The notes: a model not told the origin generated them from the sequence alone. A stretch of 8,132 nucleotides of DNA from Candidatus Peribacteraceae bacterium (GCA_022843885.1 JALHMU010000008.1:13661-21792); one strand, 5' to 3'; positions 1-7,036 are shown, counted from the first letter of the stretch. Numbers and translations: made by a program.

Positions 1-10
1 ATATTTCGGA

Positions 11-3000
11 GTGAAGAAACTTCGTACTTACATGAGCGAGTATTTAGATCATCAAGCCGAAGTGATTGTCGATTCCATGCAAAAGAAGTTGGATGAAACG
101 AAACATCATTATGATGAAGTGACAGAAAAATTGAAAAACGCCTCGCAAGAGGAACGTGAAGCACTTGAAAAAAAGCGTGTCGAGCTTGAGGAAAAAATGA
201 AAAAAATGGAGGAGAACATTACAAAGAAAATTGAAACAGAGGCTGCTGCTACAAAAGAACGTAAAGAAAAAGAGGCAGACGAAGGGAAGAAAGAAGAAAA
301 ACCTCTCATCCCTGAGAAAAAAGAGCATCCTGAAGTAAAAATTGCAGTCGTAGCAAAAAGCTTGGAAATCCTGCTGGGAAACAGCAAAGTTCAGACTGTC
401 ATCGGACAGCACAGAGAAACTTCCATGGAAGAAATTCTTGCCCAATATGATCCGAGTACGAAGCAGGCAAAAGAATCCATTGAACAATGGTATAAACCGC
501 CAGAAAATTCTTCCGGCGATGAACGCGAAGAATATAAAATCGGAGCACAGCAGCTTATTGAGCTGTGTGGCAGAAATCAGTACATCCTGCTGAATGAAAA
601 AATAAAAACGACTGATTTAAAAAATATAACTCTCGGAGCTTTTTTGGAAAAAATTGGCGGTGGATTAATCATGGCACATGAAACGTTGAGTGCTGTTGAG
701 AAACATAAAGAAGACCTAAGTAAATGGGATGCGCATGATCTTTTCACAGAACAAGTAAAAAACGGAAGCATCAGCAAGAACATCAATGAATCCATGCGTG
801 CAAACATGCCTGAAACACTGAAAGATGTCTCATTAGAAGAAATCCTTACATACCTGAAAGACCATGCGCTCGATGCCCAATTTACAGTTCGCTACTTTTT
901 GGAATCGAATATTCCTGAAACGGATAAAACAGGCCAGTGTATTAAACATATTTGTGAAAAAGGAATCGATGCGAAAGATATCGAACCATTTTTCCATGAA
1001 GTCTTACCAAATCATGAATGGGATCCAAATGATCAAACACAGAACCTACAAATCATTCGCACGTTCATGATGGAGATGCATGTCACTGATTTGATCCGAC
1101 TGTTTAGTTACAAAAACATGATCCGCAGTGGAAAAGAAACGGATGTGGCCAGCGGCCTTACAATGTCTCAGGCAGAGATTTTGCGCTTTATCCGTATAAA
1201 AGATAAAACTCTCGGCGGAACACTGAAACCTGACAGTTATAAAGTTGCAGGATCATTGCTTTATAAAGTAATGACCAATAACACCGAATTGCAGCAGATG
1301 TTGGAAAAATTGGATATTCCACCTGAGATGCAAGAACAAGCTGCAACAATGCTCACAAGCGTGGCAACCAAAATGGGTGAAAGCGGATTGCTTGCTGCAT
1401 CAGGCATCGCCCGTGAACAAGCATCCGGCATACTTGCACTGTGGGAAGAGAATAAACTATATGGAACAATTCTTGGGGTAACAGGTGCATCCATTTTGAC
1501 ACGGGGATTACCAAAAACACTCGCCTCTCCAGTACAAGATCCGTTAAAACTCTACTTTTGGATCGCTCGTCATAATGATCCAAAGAAAACTGCAGCTGCA
1601 TTGAAGCATACGGCTTCATGGAAAGATGCAAGCATCGGAGGATTGACTCGAGCAGGCTGGGCAAAATGGAGATATGGAGCTGTGGGTCATCATCCGCGGC
1701 ATCGTGCTGGAGAAAAAATTGATCGAATTCTCAATTCGATGAACGACGTAAATGAAAAACAATTCTCAAAAATTTACGCTGATTTTGAAAGATGCCTCGG
1801 ACAAGGTGGTCGACCTGAATCTTTTATTGAGATGCAAAAATCTGTGGAGGAACTAATTGAAGTCGAGCGTGCAGCGGGACGACCTACGGCAAATTTGGAA
1901 AAAGTGGCAGAACGAATAAAGGATTTTGCGACAAATCCAGATCTTCAAGATGCTCGCGAAGCATTGATGCTCCGACAAAGTCCTGTTTCAGAGCGTTTGG
2001 GGCTTCGCGGTTCAACAAATCCAGTAAAGATTGAAAATAATATAAACGCACTCTTGAAAGATGAAGATATGTTATCTCTCTTGAGTAAGGCTGGAGTGAA
2101 AGCAGAAGATGCAGAAGCATTGCTCAAATTAGCGCAAGAGTCTGGCGATGTTGCTCTTGATGCGGATGCGATTCTCATGATTAATCGCAGCGCAAAAGCC
2201 AAAGCAATTCTTGCTGCTGCCATTGAAACAACAGATACATCTGAGGTTATTCGCGCTCTCAAAGCTGCGCGACGCGCTCGCGCTCTTCCTATTGCTCTCA
2301 ACTTGGCAGGCGCAGCAACTGATATGTTCGGCATTTATATGGCGTACGCAGATTGGATGGAAAATGAGCAGAAGATTATTGAAACAAAAAATCCAGCACT
2401 CAAAGAGTTATATGCAAATGCAAAGCCTCTCTACATTGCAGAGGGAACAGCAAGTGCGGCTGGGCTTACGATCGGAGGAATCGCGATGGTGCAGGCATAT
2501 GTTGCTGGCGGATCAGTCCTTACTGTTCTTGCAGCTCCTGCCGCTGGCATCATGCTCCCGATTGGTCTCGCGGTAGCTGGAGCAGGCTATACACACAGAT
2601 CACTCACAGATGCTGCAGAAGGTTGGCTTAAGACTGCGAACGATTGGGAAAAAAATGATAATGCAGATCTCCTGAAACGAATCGAAGAACTTGCACCAAA
2701 ATCTACGACAGTCGGTCAAAAAGTCGTACGTGTCTTCGAAGGATCTGAGACAGTCCAAACAGCAAATAATAATCAACGCGACGAACTATATCGTGCATAC
2801 TTCCAGAAGAATACGATTCTTCCAAAGCGTCCGGAGGAAACAAAAGATCAGTACAAAGATCGTTATCAGAATTTCATCTATCAAGAATTGCGTTATATCC
2901 GTGGTATCACGGCTGGTACATATCATATCGTCAGTGGAAAAGATCTAGAGCTGGCGTATACATATGCAGAACTTCAAATGAAAAATCGTGAATTGGAAGC

Positions 3001-3607
3001 CAAGAATCAAACAGAAGAAGTCGAAGTTGTAGATGAAAAGAATCATGTAACCAAACAAACACTGACCTCGATGATTACTGACAATTCTGTTGATACCGTT
3101 CTTCGAAATTTGCATCATTATAAAGAGCAGCAAGAACAAGAAGAATTTACACAAATGGTGTTATTCGCGAATCAAATTGGAAAAGGTCAGAAAACTCCCG
3201 CTGTAGAAACGGCGGTACGCAATGTGGTTCTTACTCAATTGAAACATAATATCAACCGTTTTGAGTCACGTTTGCGCAGTGCAGATTTCAGCGGTATCGG
3301 AGATACCGAAGAGCAGCAACTTGTACGCTCATTTGTGAAAGCAATGCTCGACGGCAGATTGCATTTTATCTTGGAGGCCGTGCTCGACACAGGTACGAAC
3401 CTAGAAAAATTGCAGGATGGGTCAATCAGAAAGAAATTTGAAGAAGAAATGTCGTATTGCAGAGAACTACTCGCCGATGATCCGATCCTATTGCACGCAC
3501 AGGCAAAACAATCTCAATCTAAATTTAACCTTCAAGATACGGGTGAACGCTCTCTGTTATACCTGGTACCCGGTACAGCAGAAGAACAGCAACGTCATGG
3601 GTCCTAA
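11..3607 (+). CDS. Very large helical protein of unknown function (1198 aa), 5' end uncertain
   Basis: I do not recognise a family. The product is rich in Lys, Glu, Gln, Ala and Met and looks almost entirely helical. Residues about 20-95 are a highly charged probable coiled coil running into a Lys/Glu-rich linker. Residues 110-800 look like a long helical region. Residues 755-782 are mildly hydrophobic. Residues 812-860 form a Gly/Ala-rich hydrophobic hairpin broken around GGS (833-835), the only strong membrane candidate. Residues 880-1198 are again charged and helical, with a Glu/Gln-rich stretch at 1037-1046. There is no N-terminal signal peptide and no catalytic motif that I can name. The start is taken as GTG at 11, but the frame is open to the window edge, so the gene could begin upstream; ATG at 32 is an alternative. 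The first half is clearly more AT-rich than the genes to the right. Coding status is secure from length alone; function is unknown. Confidence 0.9.
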   Translation: MKKLRTYMSEYLDHQAEVIVDSMQKKLDETKHHYDEVTEKLKNASQEEREALEKKRVELEEKMKKMEENITKKIETEAAATKERKEKEADEGKKEEKPLIPEKKEHPEVKIAVVAKSLEILLGNSKVQTVIGQHRETSMEEILAQYDPSTKQAKESIEQWYKPPENSSGDEREEYKIGAQQLIELCGRNQYILLNEKIKTTDLKNITLGAFLEKIGGGLIMAHETLSAVEKHKEDLSKWDAHDLFTEQVKNGSISKNINESMRANMPETLKDVSLEEILTYLKDHALDAQFTVRYFLESNIPETDKTGQCIKHICEKGIDAKDIEPFFHEVLPNHEWDPNDQTQNLQIIRTFMMEMHVTDLIRLFSYKNMIRSGKETDVASGLTMSQAEILRFIRIKDKTLGGTLKPDSYKVAGSLLYKVMTNNTELQQMLEKLDIPPEMQEQAATMLTSVATKMGESGLLAASGIAREQASGILALWEENKLYGTILGVTGASILTRGLPKTLASPVQDPLKLYFWIARHNDPKKTAAALKHTASWKDASIGGLTRAGWAKWRYGAVGHHPRHRAGEKIDRILNSMNDVNEKQFSKIYADFERCLGQGGRPESFIEMQKSVEELIEVERAAGRPTANLEKVAERIKDFATNPDLQDAREALMLRQSPVSERLGLRGSTNPVKIENNINALLKDEDMLSLLSKAGVKAEDAEALLKLAQESGDVALDADAILMINRSAKAKAILAAAIETTDTSEVIRALKAARRARALPIALNLAGAATDMFGIYMAYADWMENEQKIIETKNPALKELYANAKPLYIAEGTASAAGLTIGGIAMVQAYVAGGSVLTVLAAPAAGIMLPIGLAVAGAGYTHRSLTDAAEGWLKTANDWEKNDNADLLKRIEELAPKSTTVGQKVVRVFEGSETVQTANNNQRDELYRAYFQKNTILPKRPEETKDQYKDRYQNFIYQELRYIRGITAGTYHIVSGKDLELAYTYAELQMKNRELEAKNQTEEVEVVDEKNHVTKQTLTSMITDNSVDTVLRNLHHYKEQQEQEEFTQMVLFANQIGKGQKTPAVETAVRNVVLTQLKHNINRFESRLRSADFSGIGDTEEQQLVRSFVKAMLDGRLHFILEAVLDTGTNLEKLQDGSIRKKFEEEMSYCRELLADDPILLHAQAKQSQSKFNLQDTGERSLLYLVPGTAEEQQRHGS

Positions 3608-3613
3608 AACGAG

Positions 3614-3619
3614 TATACT
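3614..3619 (+). promoter_or_regulatory. Probable -10 box (TATACT) for the nuclease gene, leaderless
   Basis: TATACT lies exactly 6 nt before the GTG at 3626, so the expected transcription start falls on the start codon. No convincing -35 is seen at the normal distance (the hexamer 17 nt upstream is AACGTC), and no Shine-Dalgarno precedes the GTG. The same GTATACT 7-mer occurs before the gene at 4465 and before the tRNA, which supports it as a real promoter element. Read-through from the gene ending at 3607 is also possible. Confidence 0.5.
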
Positions 3620-3625
3620 GAGCGC

Positions 3626-4426
3626 GTGCCCTACTCCTACTCACAAATCCAGACGTACCGCACCTGTCCGAAGCAGTATGAATTTGCGTATGTAAAAAAG
3701 ATCGATCGTCTGATTTCTGCAGGTGAAAGTTTTGGAACGAGCATGCACAGTACGCTCAAAAAATGGGGCGAAGCCGAAATGCTCTCACGTCCGAAAGATG
3801 TCAGCACGCGCGAAGACCAACTGAAATTATTTGTTGCAGAAGAAGTCACCCCGGAAACGAAAGAGCTCACGGAGACACTACTGCTCAAATATTGGCATGA
3901 GTCCTTTGTCTTCGAAGGCTACGCCAACCGCATGGATGCGGACTTTCAACGCAATCGTGGTGCAGCGCTGTTGGCCAATTTCTTTCAATGGTGGCAGGAA
4001 GAACCACGCGAGGTGTTGATCGTGGAAAAAGGATTCAAGGTCACGCTTCCCTCTTCCCAACATGTGCTTACGGGACGTTTCGATCGTGTGGAACGTACAG
4101 CCGGCGGACTCAGAATCATCGATTTCAAAACTGGCGCACCACGAGATCAGATTGCTGTTGATGCCGACGTACAGTTGTCTCTGTATGCGATGGCCGCGCA
4201 GAACATGTGGGACGAACCTGTCGTAGAACTCTCACTCCTCTTCTTCGGCGATGATGGAATGATCGAACGAAAGACGACACGTAATACCTCCCAACTGATC
4301 GATGCTGAGAAAAGCATGAAGCATATTCTGGAACGTATTGAAGCTGGTGATTACACGCCTGATCCGGCGTACGAGAAATGTAAGCGCTGTCCATTCAAGG
4401 GCGTCTGTCCTGCGTCAGCGGCATAA
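3626..4426 (+). CDS. PD-(D/E)XK nuclease with AddB/Cas4-like Fe-S cysteine cluster
   Basis: This is a 266-aa stand-alone nuclease of the RecB-like/PDDEXK_1 kind, expected to cut DNA with Mg2+ or Mn2+ in repair or recombination. Visible motifs, in order: Cys14 in the N-terminal TCPKQYEFAY; His41 in FGTSMH (motif I type His); Glu134 in VEKGFKV; Asp153 in GRFD; Asp166 and Lys168 in IIDFKTG (the D-x-K core); and Gln183/Tyr187 in DVQLSLYA (the QxxxY motif). The C-terminus carries Cys252, Cys255 and Cys261 (C-x2-C-x5-C). With Cys14 this matches the 4Fe-4S 'staple' of AddB and Cas4. There is no helicase domain and no CRISPR array nearby, so a separate RecB-family exonuclease is the best call rather than Cas4. 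The GTG start is favoured because the conserved SYSQIQTYRTCP begins almost at once and the -10 box lies 6 nt upstream. The gene begins 18 nt after the preceding stop. Confidence 0.88.
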   Translation: MPYSYSQIQTYRTCPKQYEFAYVKKIDRLISAGESFGTSMHSTLKKWGEAEMLSRPKDVSTREDQLKLFVAEEVTPETKELTETLLLKYWHESFVFEGYANRMDADFQRNRGAALLANFFQWWQEEPREVLIVEKGFKVTLPSSQHVLTGRFDRVERTAGGLRIIDFKTGAPRDQIAVDADVQLSLYAMAAQNMWDEPVVELSLLFFGDDGMIERKTTRNTSQLIDAEKSMKHILERIEAGDYTPDPAYEKCKRCPFKGVCPASAA

Positions 4427-4428
4427 TA

Positions 4429-4456
4429 TTGCAACTGCAGTAAGCTGTCGTATACT
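4429..4456 (+). promoter_or_regulatory. Promoter TTGCAA-16-TATACT for the 118-aa gene
   Basis: A -35-like TTGCAA (4429-4434) is followed by a 16-bp spacer and TATACT (4451-4456). The ATG at 4465 lies 8 nt after the -10 box, so the transcript would have a leader of about 0-2 nt. No Shine-Dalgarno is present. The spacer contains the palindrome ACTGCAGT (4434-4441); whether it is an operator cannot be judged from one copy. Confidence 0.6.
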
Positions 4457-4464
4457 CACATAAC

Positions 4465-4821
4465 ATGCCTGATTCTTTGGAGCTGCGAAATGCAGAATTA
4501 CTTATCGAAACGGCTAAAGCACCTTCAATCCAAAATGCAGATCAACTGCTGAACTGGAGTCGTAGGATCAATAGCAAAACGAGCGATGTTGGCTTTGAGA
4601 TTGCCGATAGAATGGCTCCTCAAATAGATGTGATGACACGGGCAAAACAAAATATTGAAGATGCGGCTGAAGCGCTTACGAGAAAAATGGAAAGCCTACG
4701 AAAAATAGGACAGATAGTAGATCCTCTTATTGCTGAGTATATTCAGAATGTCAGAGCTCGCGTGAGCGACGTAGAAGAATGGCTAGATCAAGCATTAGAT
4801 GAAATGGCTCACCAGCTCTAA
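4465..4821 (+). CDS. Small helical protein of unknown function (118 aa)
   Basis: I do not recognise a family. The product is soluble and mostly charged, with long amphipathic helices: one near residues 5-35, one at about 45-80 (FEIADRMAPQIDVMTRAKQ and onward), and one at 85-118 ending in an acidic EEWLDQALDEMAHQL tail. It contains no cysteine, no membrane segment and no signal peptide; a helical bundle or coiled-coil adaptor is plausible but unproven. The ATG start is supported by the well-placed TATACT 8 nt upstream and the promoter in the short gap after the nuclease gene. Its TAA stop (4819-4821) interlocks with the TAG stop of the convergent transporter gene. Coding is likely because the frame is full-length, has its own promoter and fills the gap between well-supported genes, but no homology supports it. 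Confidence 0.72.
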   Translation: MPDSLELRNAELLIETAKAPSIQNADQLLNWSRRINSKTSDVGFEIADRMAPQIDVMTRAKQNIEDAAEALTRKMESLRKIGQIVDPLIAEYIQNVRARVSDVEEWLDQALDEMAHQL

Positions 4822-5567
4822 AGCGCCACACCGACGATACTCTTGAGTCCGACGCCGATACCGTACGCAACGACTGCACCGATTGCACCGACGCCGACGA
4901 TTTCAACTGCACCACGAATCAATCGTTCGCGCGTCACATAACTTCGTGCAAGTCCGAGCAGTGCAAGAGCGAGGAATGTGGAAATGATGGCAGTCGTAAA
5001 TCGGATGCTTTCTTCGAGATTGAATACATACGGAATGAGCGGAATCGCACCGAAGAAAATGAACGAGCAGAATGTGCTGATGGCATGGAGTAATGGCTTC
5101 TCATCGCCGTTTGGCACGAGTCCATGCTCTTCGATAAGCATTGTGTCTACCCAGAGATTTTTATCGGATGTGATGACGGAAACGACACGTTCGAGATCTT
5201 CTCCTTTGAATCCTTTTTTTGCATACGCATCTTTGACTTCCATTCGCTCGACGTCCGGGATCTCCTCGATCTCTTTCATCTCTTCTTTCTTCAATCGCAC
5301 TTGTTGATCCATCTCCGATTTGGTGGAAAGGAACGAACCAGTCGCCATGGAAAACGCATCGGCAAAAAGATTCGCAAGACCAAGAATGATAATGACGTAG
5401 CGTTCCATGCCCGCACCGACCGTGCCTGCAACGACTGCGAATGTCGTGACAATGCCGTCATTACCGCCATACACGATGTCATGAATGACGGGGCCAAGGC
5501 GATTGCCGTGATATCCGGATTCTTTATGAGCCTTGAGTGCTTCTTGTTCTTGTGGAGTGAGGACCAT
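4818..5567 (-). CDS. VIT1/CCC1-family iron/manganese transporter
   Basis: This 249-aa inner-membrane protein is predicted to export or sequester Fe2+ or Mn2+, probably by proton antiport. It follows the plant and yeast VIT1/CCC1 layout: TM1 with the family signature DIVYGGNDGIVTTFAVVAG (30-48), TM2 at about 57-80 with DAFSMATGSFLS, a cytoplasmic helical metal-binding domain at about 85-155, then TM3 (161-182), TM4 (187-208) and TM5 (219-240). The metal ligands known from the Eucalyptus VIT1 structure line up by spacing: Asp37 (TM1), Met74 (TM2), Glu96, Glu99, Glu107, Glu110, Met143 and Glu147. The second methionine of that set is Leu144 here. An upstream in-frame ATG at 5678 lies inside the tRNA gene and is rejected. 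I chose the ATG at 5567 because the conserved region begins about 20 residues later and a TAGACT box lies 7 nt upstream; ATG at 5597 remains possible. Confidence 0.93.
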   Translation of the reverse strand: MVLTPQEQEALKAHKESGYHGNRLGPVIHDIVYGGNDGIVTTFAVVAGTVGAGMERYVIIILGLANLFADAFSMATGSFLSTKSEMDQQVRLKKEEMKEIEEIPDVERMEVKDAYAKKGFKGEDLERVVSVITSDKNLWVDTMLIEEHGLVPNGDEKPLLHAISTFCSFIFFGAIPLIPYVFNLEESIRFTTAIISTFLALALLGLARSYVTRERLIRGAVEIVGVGAIGAVVAYGIGVGLKSIVGVAL

Positions 5568-5574
5568 GGAAGGC

Positions 5575-5580
5575 AGTCTA
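5575..5580 (-). promoter_or_regulatory. Possible -10 box (TAGACT) for the transporter gene, leaderless
   Basis: On the - strand TAGACT lies 7 nt before the ATG at 5567, differing by one base from the TATACT boxes of the neighbours and at the same distance from the start. No clear -35 is seen and no Shine-Dalgarno precedes the ATG. This is an inference by analogy with the two + strand genes. Confidence 0.35.
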
Positions 5581-5608
5581 ACGTGATTCAAATGCATTCG
5601 TACAGCAC

Positions 5609-5637
5609 TTGTTCCTCTATCTCGCGACTCGTATACT
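5609..5637 (+). promoter_or_regulatory. Promoter TTGTTC-17-TATACT for tRNA-Glu
   Basis: TTGTTC (5609-5614), a 17-bp spacer and TATACT (5632-5637) lie upstream of the tRNA on its strand. Transcription is predicted to start near 5644, giving a precursor with a 5' leader of about 27 nt. The octamer CGTATACT at 5630-5637 is identical to that at 4449-4456. Confidence 0.6.
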
Positions 5638-5645
5638 GGCGGTCT

Positions 5646-5666
5646 CCTGCCTAACAGCAGGTAGGC
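5646..5666 (+). other. Overlapping inverted repeats in the tRNA 5' leader
   Basis: Two mutually exclusive 5-bp stems can form just before the tRNA: CCTGC (5646-5650) with GCAGG (5657-5661), or GCCTA (5649-5653) with TAGGC (5662-5666). They lie between the predicted transcription start and the mature 5' end, so they would be in the part removed by RNase P. A role in processing is speculative; the motif may instead be a small dispersed palindromic repeat. Confidence 0.35.
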
Positions 5667-5670
5667 GCTC

Positions 5671-5745
5671 GGCCCCATCGTCTAGCGGCTAGGACACTTG
5701 GTTCTCATCCAGGAAACCGGAGTTCGATTCTCCGTGGGGCTGCCA
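5671..5745 (+). tRNA. tRNA-Glu (anticodon CTC), CCA encoded
   Basis: The gene is 75 nt and folds into a full cloverleaf: acceptor GGCCCCA with TGGGGCT, D-stem GTCT with GGAC, anticodon stem CTTGG with CCAGG, T-stem CGGAG with CTCCG, and T-loop TTCGATT. The anticodon loop TTCTCAT places CTC at 5704-5706, which reads the Glu codon GAG. The discriminator is G at 5742 and CCA is encoded at 5743-5745. The first acceptor pair is a G1-U72 wobble; the other six are Watson-Crick. The gene is on the + strand between two - strand protein genes and has its own promoter. A separate tRNA-Glu(TTC) reading GAA is expected elsewhere in the genome. Confidence 0.96.
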
Positions 5746-5791
5746 GTCGACTCATTCATACGCGCAGGAGCTTGCTCGATATGCCGACCTT

Positions 5792-7036
5792 TTATGACTC
5801 TCGCCTGAGAGCTTCGATCGGATCCATGCTGGCAGCATGTTGCGCAGGAGTGATCCCAAAAATCAGACCCGTGGCCAAGGCCATTCCTGTCGAAAGAAAG
5901 AGAGAAATGGGCGAAAGAACGAAACGAATCGCTCCCAAATAGGATGCGGCCACATGCACAAATACCCATCCGCTAAGAATGCCCACGGTCAATCCGACGA
6001 TGCTTCCGAAAACCGTCAAATACAAGGATTCCAGTAGGAATTGATGAAGGATATCTTTTTTTCGAGCCCCGACTGCTTTGCGCAGTCCTATTTCATGCGT
6101 GCGTTCCAGAACGGAAGCAAGCATCACATTCATGATGCCGATACCGCCGACAATCAATGATATGGCAGCGATCAGTGCAAGGAATAACGTCAGTCCCACA
6201 GAAACGGTATCCACAATGTCGATGACTTGCGCGGTACTTTCGATGTCGAAATCATCCTGATCAGGATCGTCAGTTGGATTCTTGATGTGATGCCGTCTTC
6301 GAAGAAGATCTTTGACGTCGATCACCGCGAGCTCCGCATCATCGGTCGCCTGTAAAGAAATAAAAGAAAGATAGCGCTGACCGGTCAACTGCTTGCCTGT
6401 CGAATAGGGCAACACGATGGAATTATCAAGCTGGCTTAGCAGCAAGGAGCCGCCCTGTTTGAGCACTCCTACAACCGTAAAATATGCATTTCCAAGTGCG
6501 ATCCGCTTTCCGAGAGGCTCATCATCTCCGAAGAGATCAACTGCAGTTTTATGCCCTAATACGACAACTGATTTTGCCCCGTGTTCATCATTCTCATCCA
6601 GCAATCGGCCGGACTCCAGCCGCATGCCGTAATTCGTAAAGATCGACGTCGTTCCTGCAATGAGAAACGGTGAAATAGTTTCGGTTTTATACGTTACGTG
6701 TTCGGGAACCAGGATTCCTGGAGAAACGCTTGTCACTGTGGAAAGCTTGCGAACCGCTTCATAGTCATCGTAGGTCAGACGCGTGAGATCTCCCCCAAAA
6801 TGATGAATCCCCTTGGGGGAAATACCGATCGTTTTCTCCCCCATCGATTGAATTTGATCAACGATGTATCCCTGGAAACTGTTCCCCAAAGACATCATGA
6901 GCGTCACCGACGAGACACCGATAATAATGCCCAGCGATGTAAGCGCCGAACGAACTTTATTTTTCGTGATCCCTTCGAAAGAAAGCCGAACTGTGTCTTT
7001 CCAATACACAAGGCCAGGATAACGGAAATCACTCAA
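5792..7036 (-). CDS. MacB/FtsX-type ABC transporter permease
   Basis: This 414-aa inner-membrane protein is the permease of a MacB-like ABC transporter, a family that exports or extracts substrates at the outer face of the membrane using an ATPase partner. TM1 is at about 31-50 (LTSLGIIIGVSSVTLMM). A large extracytoplasmic MacB-type periplasmic core domain spans about 51-275, and the C-terminal FtsX domain has three membrane segments near 280-305, 340-362 and 376-396. The hallmark LIVGGIGIMNVMLASVLERT (295-313) and HEIGLRKAVGARKKDI follow TM2, and the protein ends in the usual DPIEALRRE. The start is TTG at 7036, within the last codons of the PPOX gene (8-nt overlap), with AGGTCGG a few bases upstream as a possible ribosome site. 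No later Met gives a complete TM1. No ATPase or membrane-fusion gene lies beside it, so the partners must be encoded elsewhere; the substrate is unknown. Confidence 0.9.
   Translation of the reverse strand: MSDFRYPGLVYWKDTVRLSFEGITKNKVRSALTSLGIIIGVSSVTLMMSLGNSFQGYIVDQIQSMGEKTIGISPKGIHHFGGDLTRLTYDDYEAVRKLSTVTSVSPGILVPEHVTYKTETISPFLIAGTTSIFTNYGMRLESGRLLDENDEHGAKSVVVLGHKTAVDLFGDDEPLGKRIALGNAYFTVVGVLKQGGSLLLSQLDNSIVLPYSTGKQLTGQRYLSFISLQATDDAELAVIDVKDLLRRRHHIKNPTDDPDQDDFDIESTAQVIDIVDTVSVGLTLFLALIAAISLIVGGIGIMNVMLASVLERTHEIGLRKAVGARKKDILHQFLLESLYLTVFGSIVGLTVGILSGWVFVHVAASYLGAIRFVLSPISLFLSTGMALATGLIFGITPAQHAASMDPIEALRRES

Noticed and set aside
192..206. A6 and A7 runs in the giant gene as slippage or frameshift sites
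   Set aside because: The frame continues without interruption on both sides and nothing indicates a broken or programmed frame.
3566..3576. GTACC-C-GGTAC inverted repeat near the end of the giant gene as an operator or terminator
   Set aside because: It is short, inside coding sequence, has a one-base loop, no T-tract and only one copy.
3626..4426. Nuclease as a CRISPR Cas4
   Set aside because: The Fe-S and catalytic layout fits Cas4 too, but no cas1, cas2 or repeat array is present and the same layout occurs in AddB and single-domain RecB-like nucleases.
5124..5654. 176-codon open frame on the + strand opposite the transporter
   Set aside because: It is antisense to a well-supported VIT1/CCC1 gene, and its Phe/Arg/Ser-rich product resembles no protein; it is a shadow frame.
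5568..5678. 37-residue N-terminal extension of the transporter, starting at an ATG inside the tRNA
   Set aside because: It would overlap the tRNA gene and its promoter, has no family similarity, and a better start with a -10-like box lies at 5567.
5798..5811. CTCTC/GAGAG hairpin at the end of the permease gene as a terminator
   Set aside because: It lies inside the coding sequence and is not followed by a T-tract on either strand.
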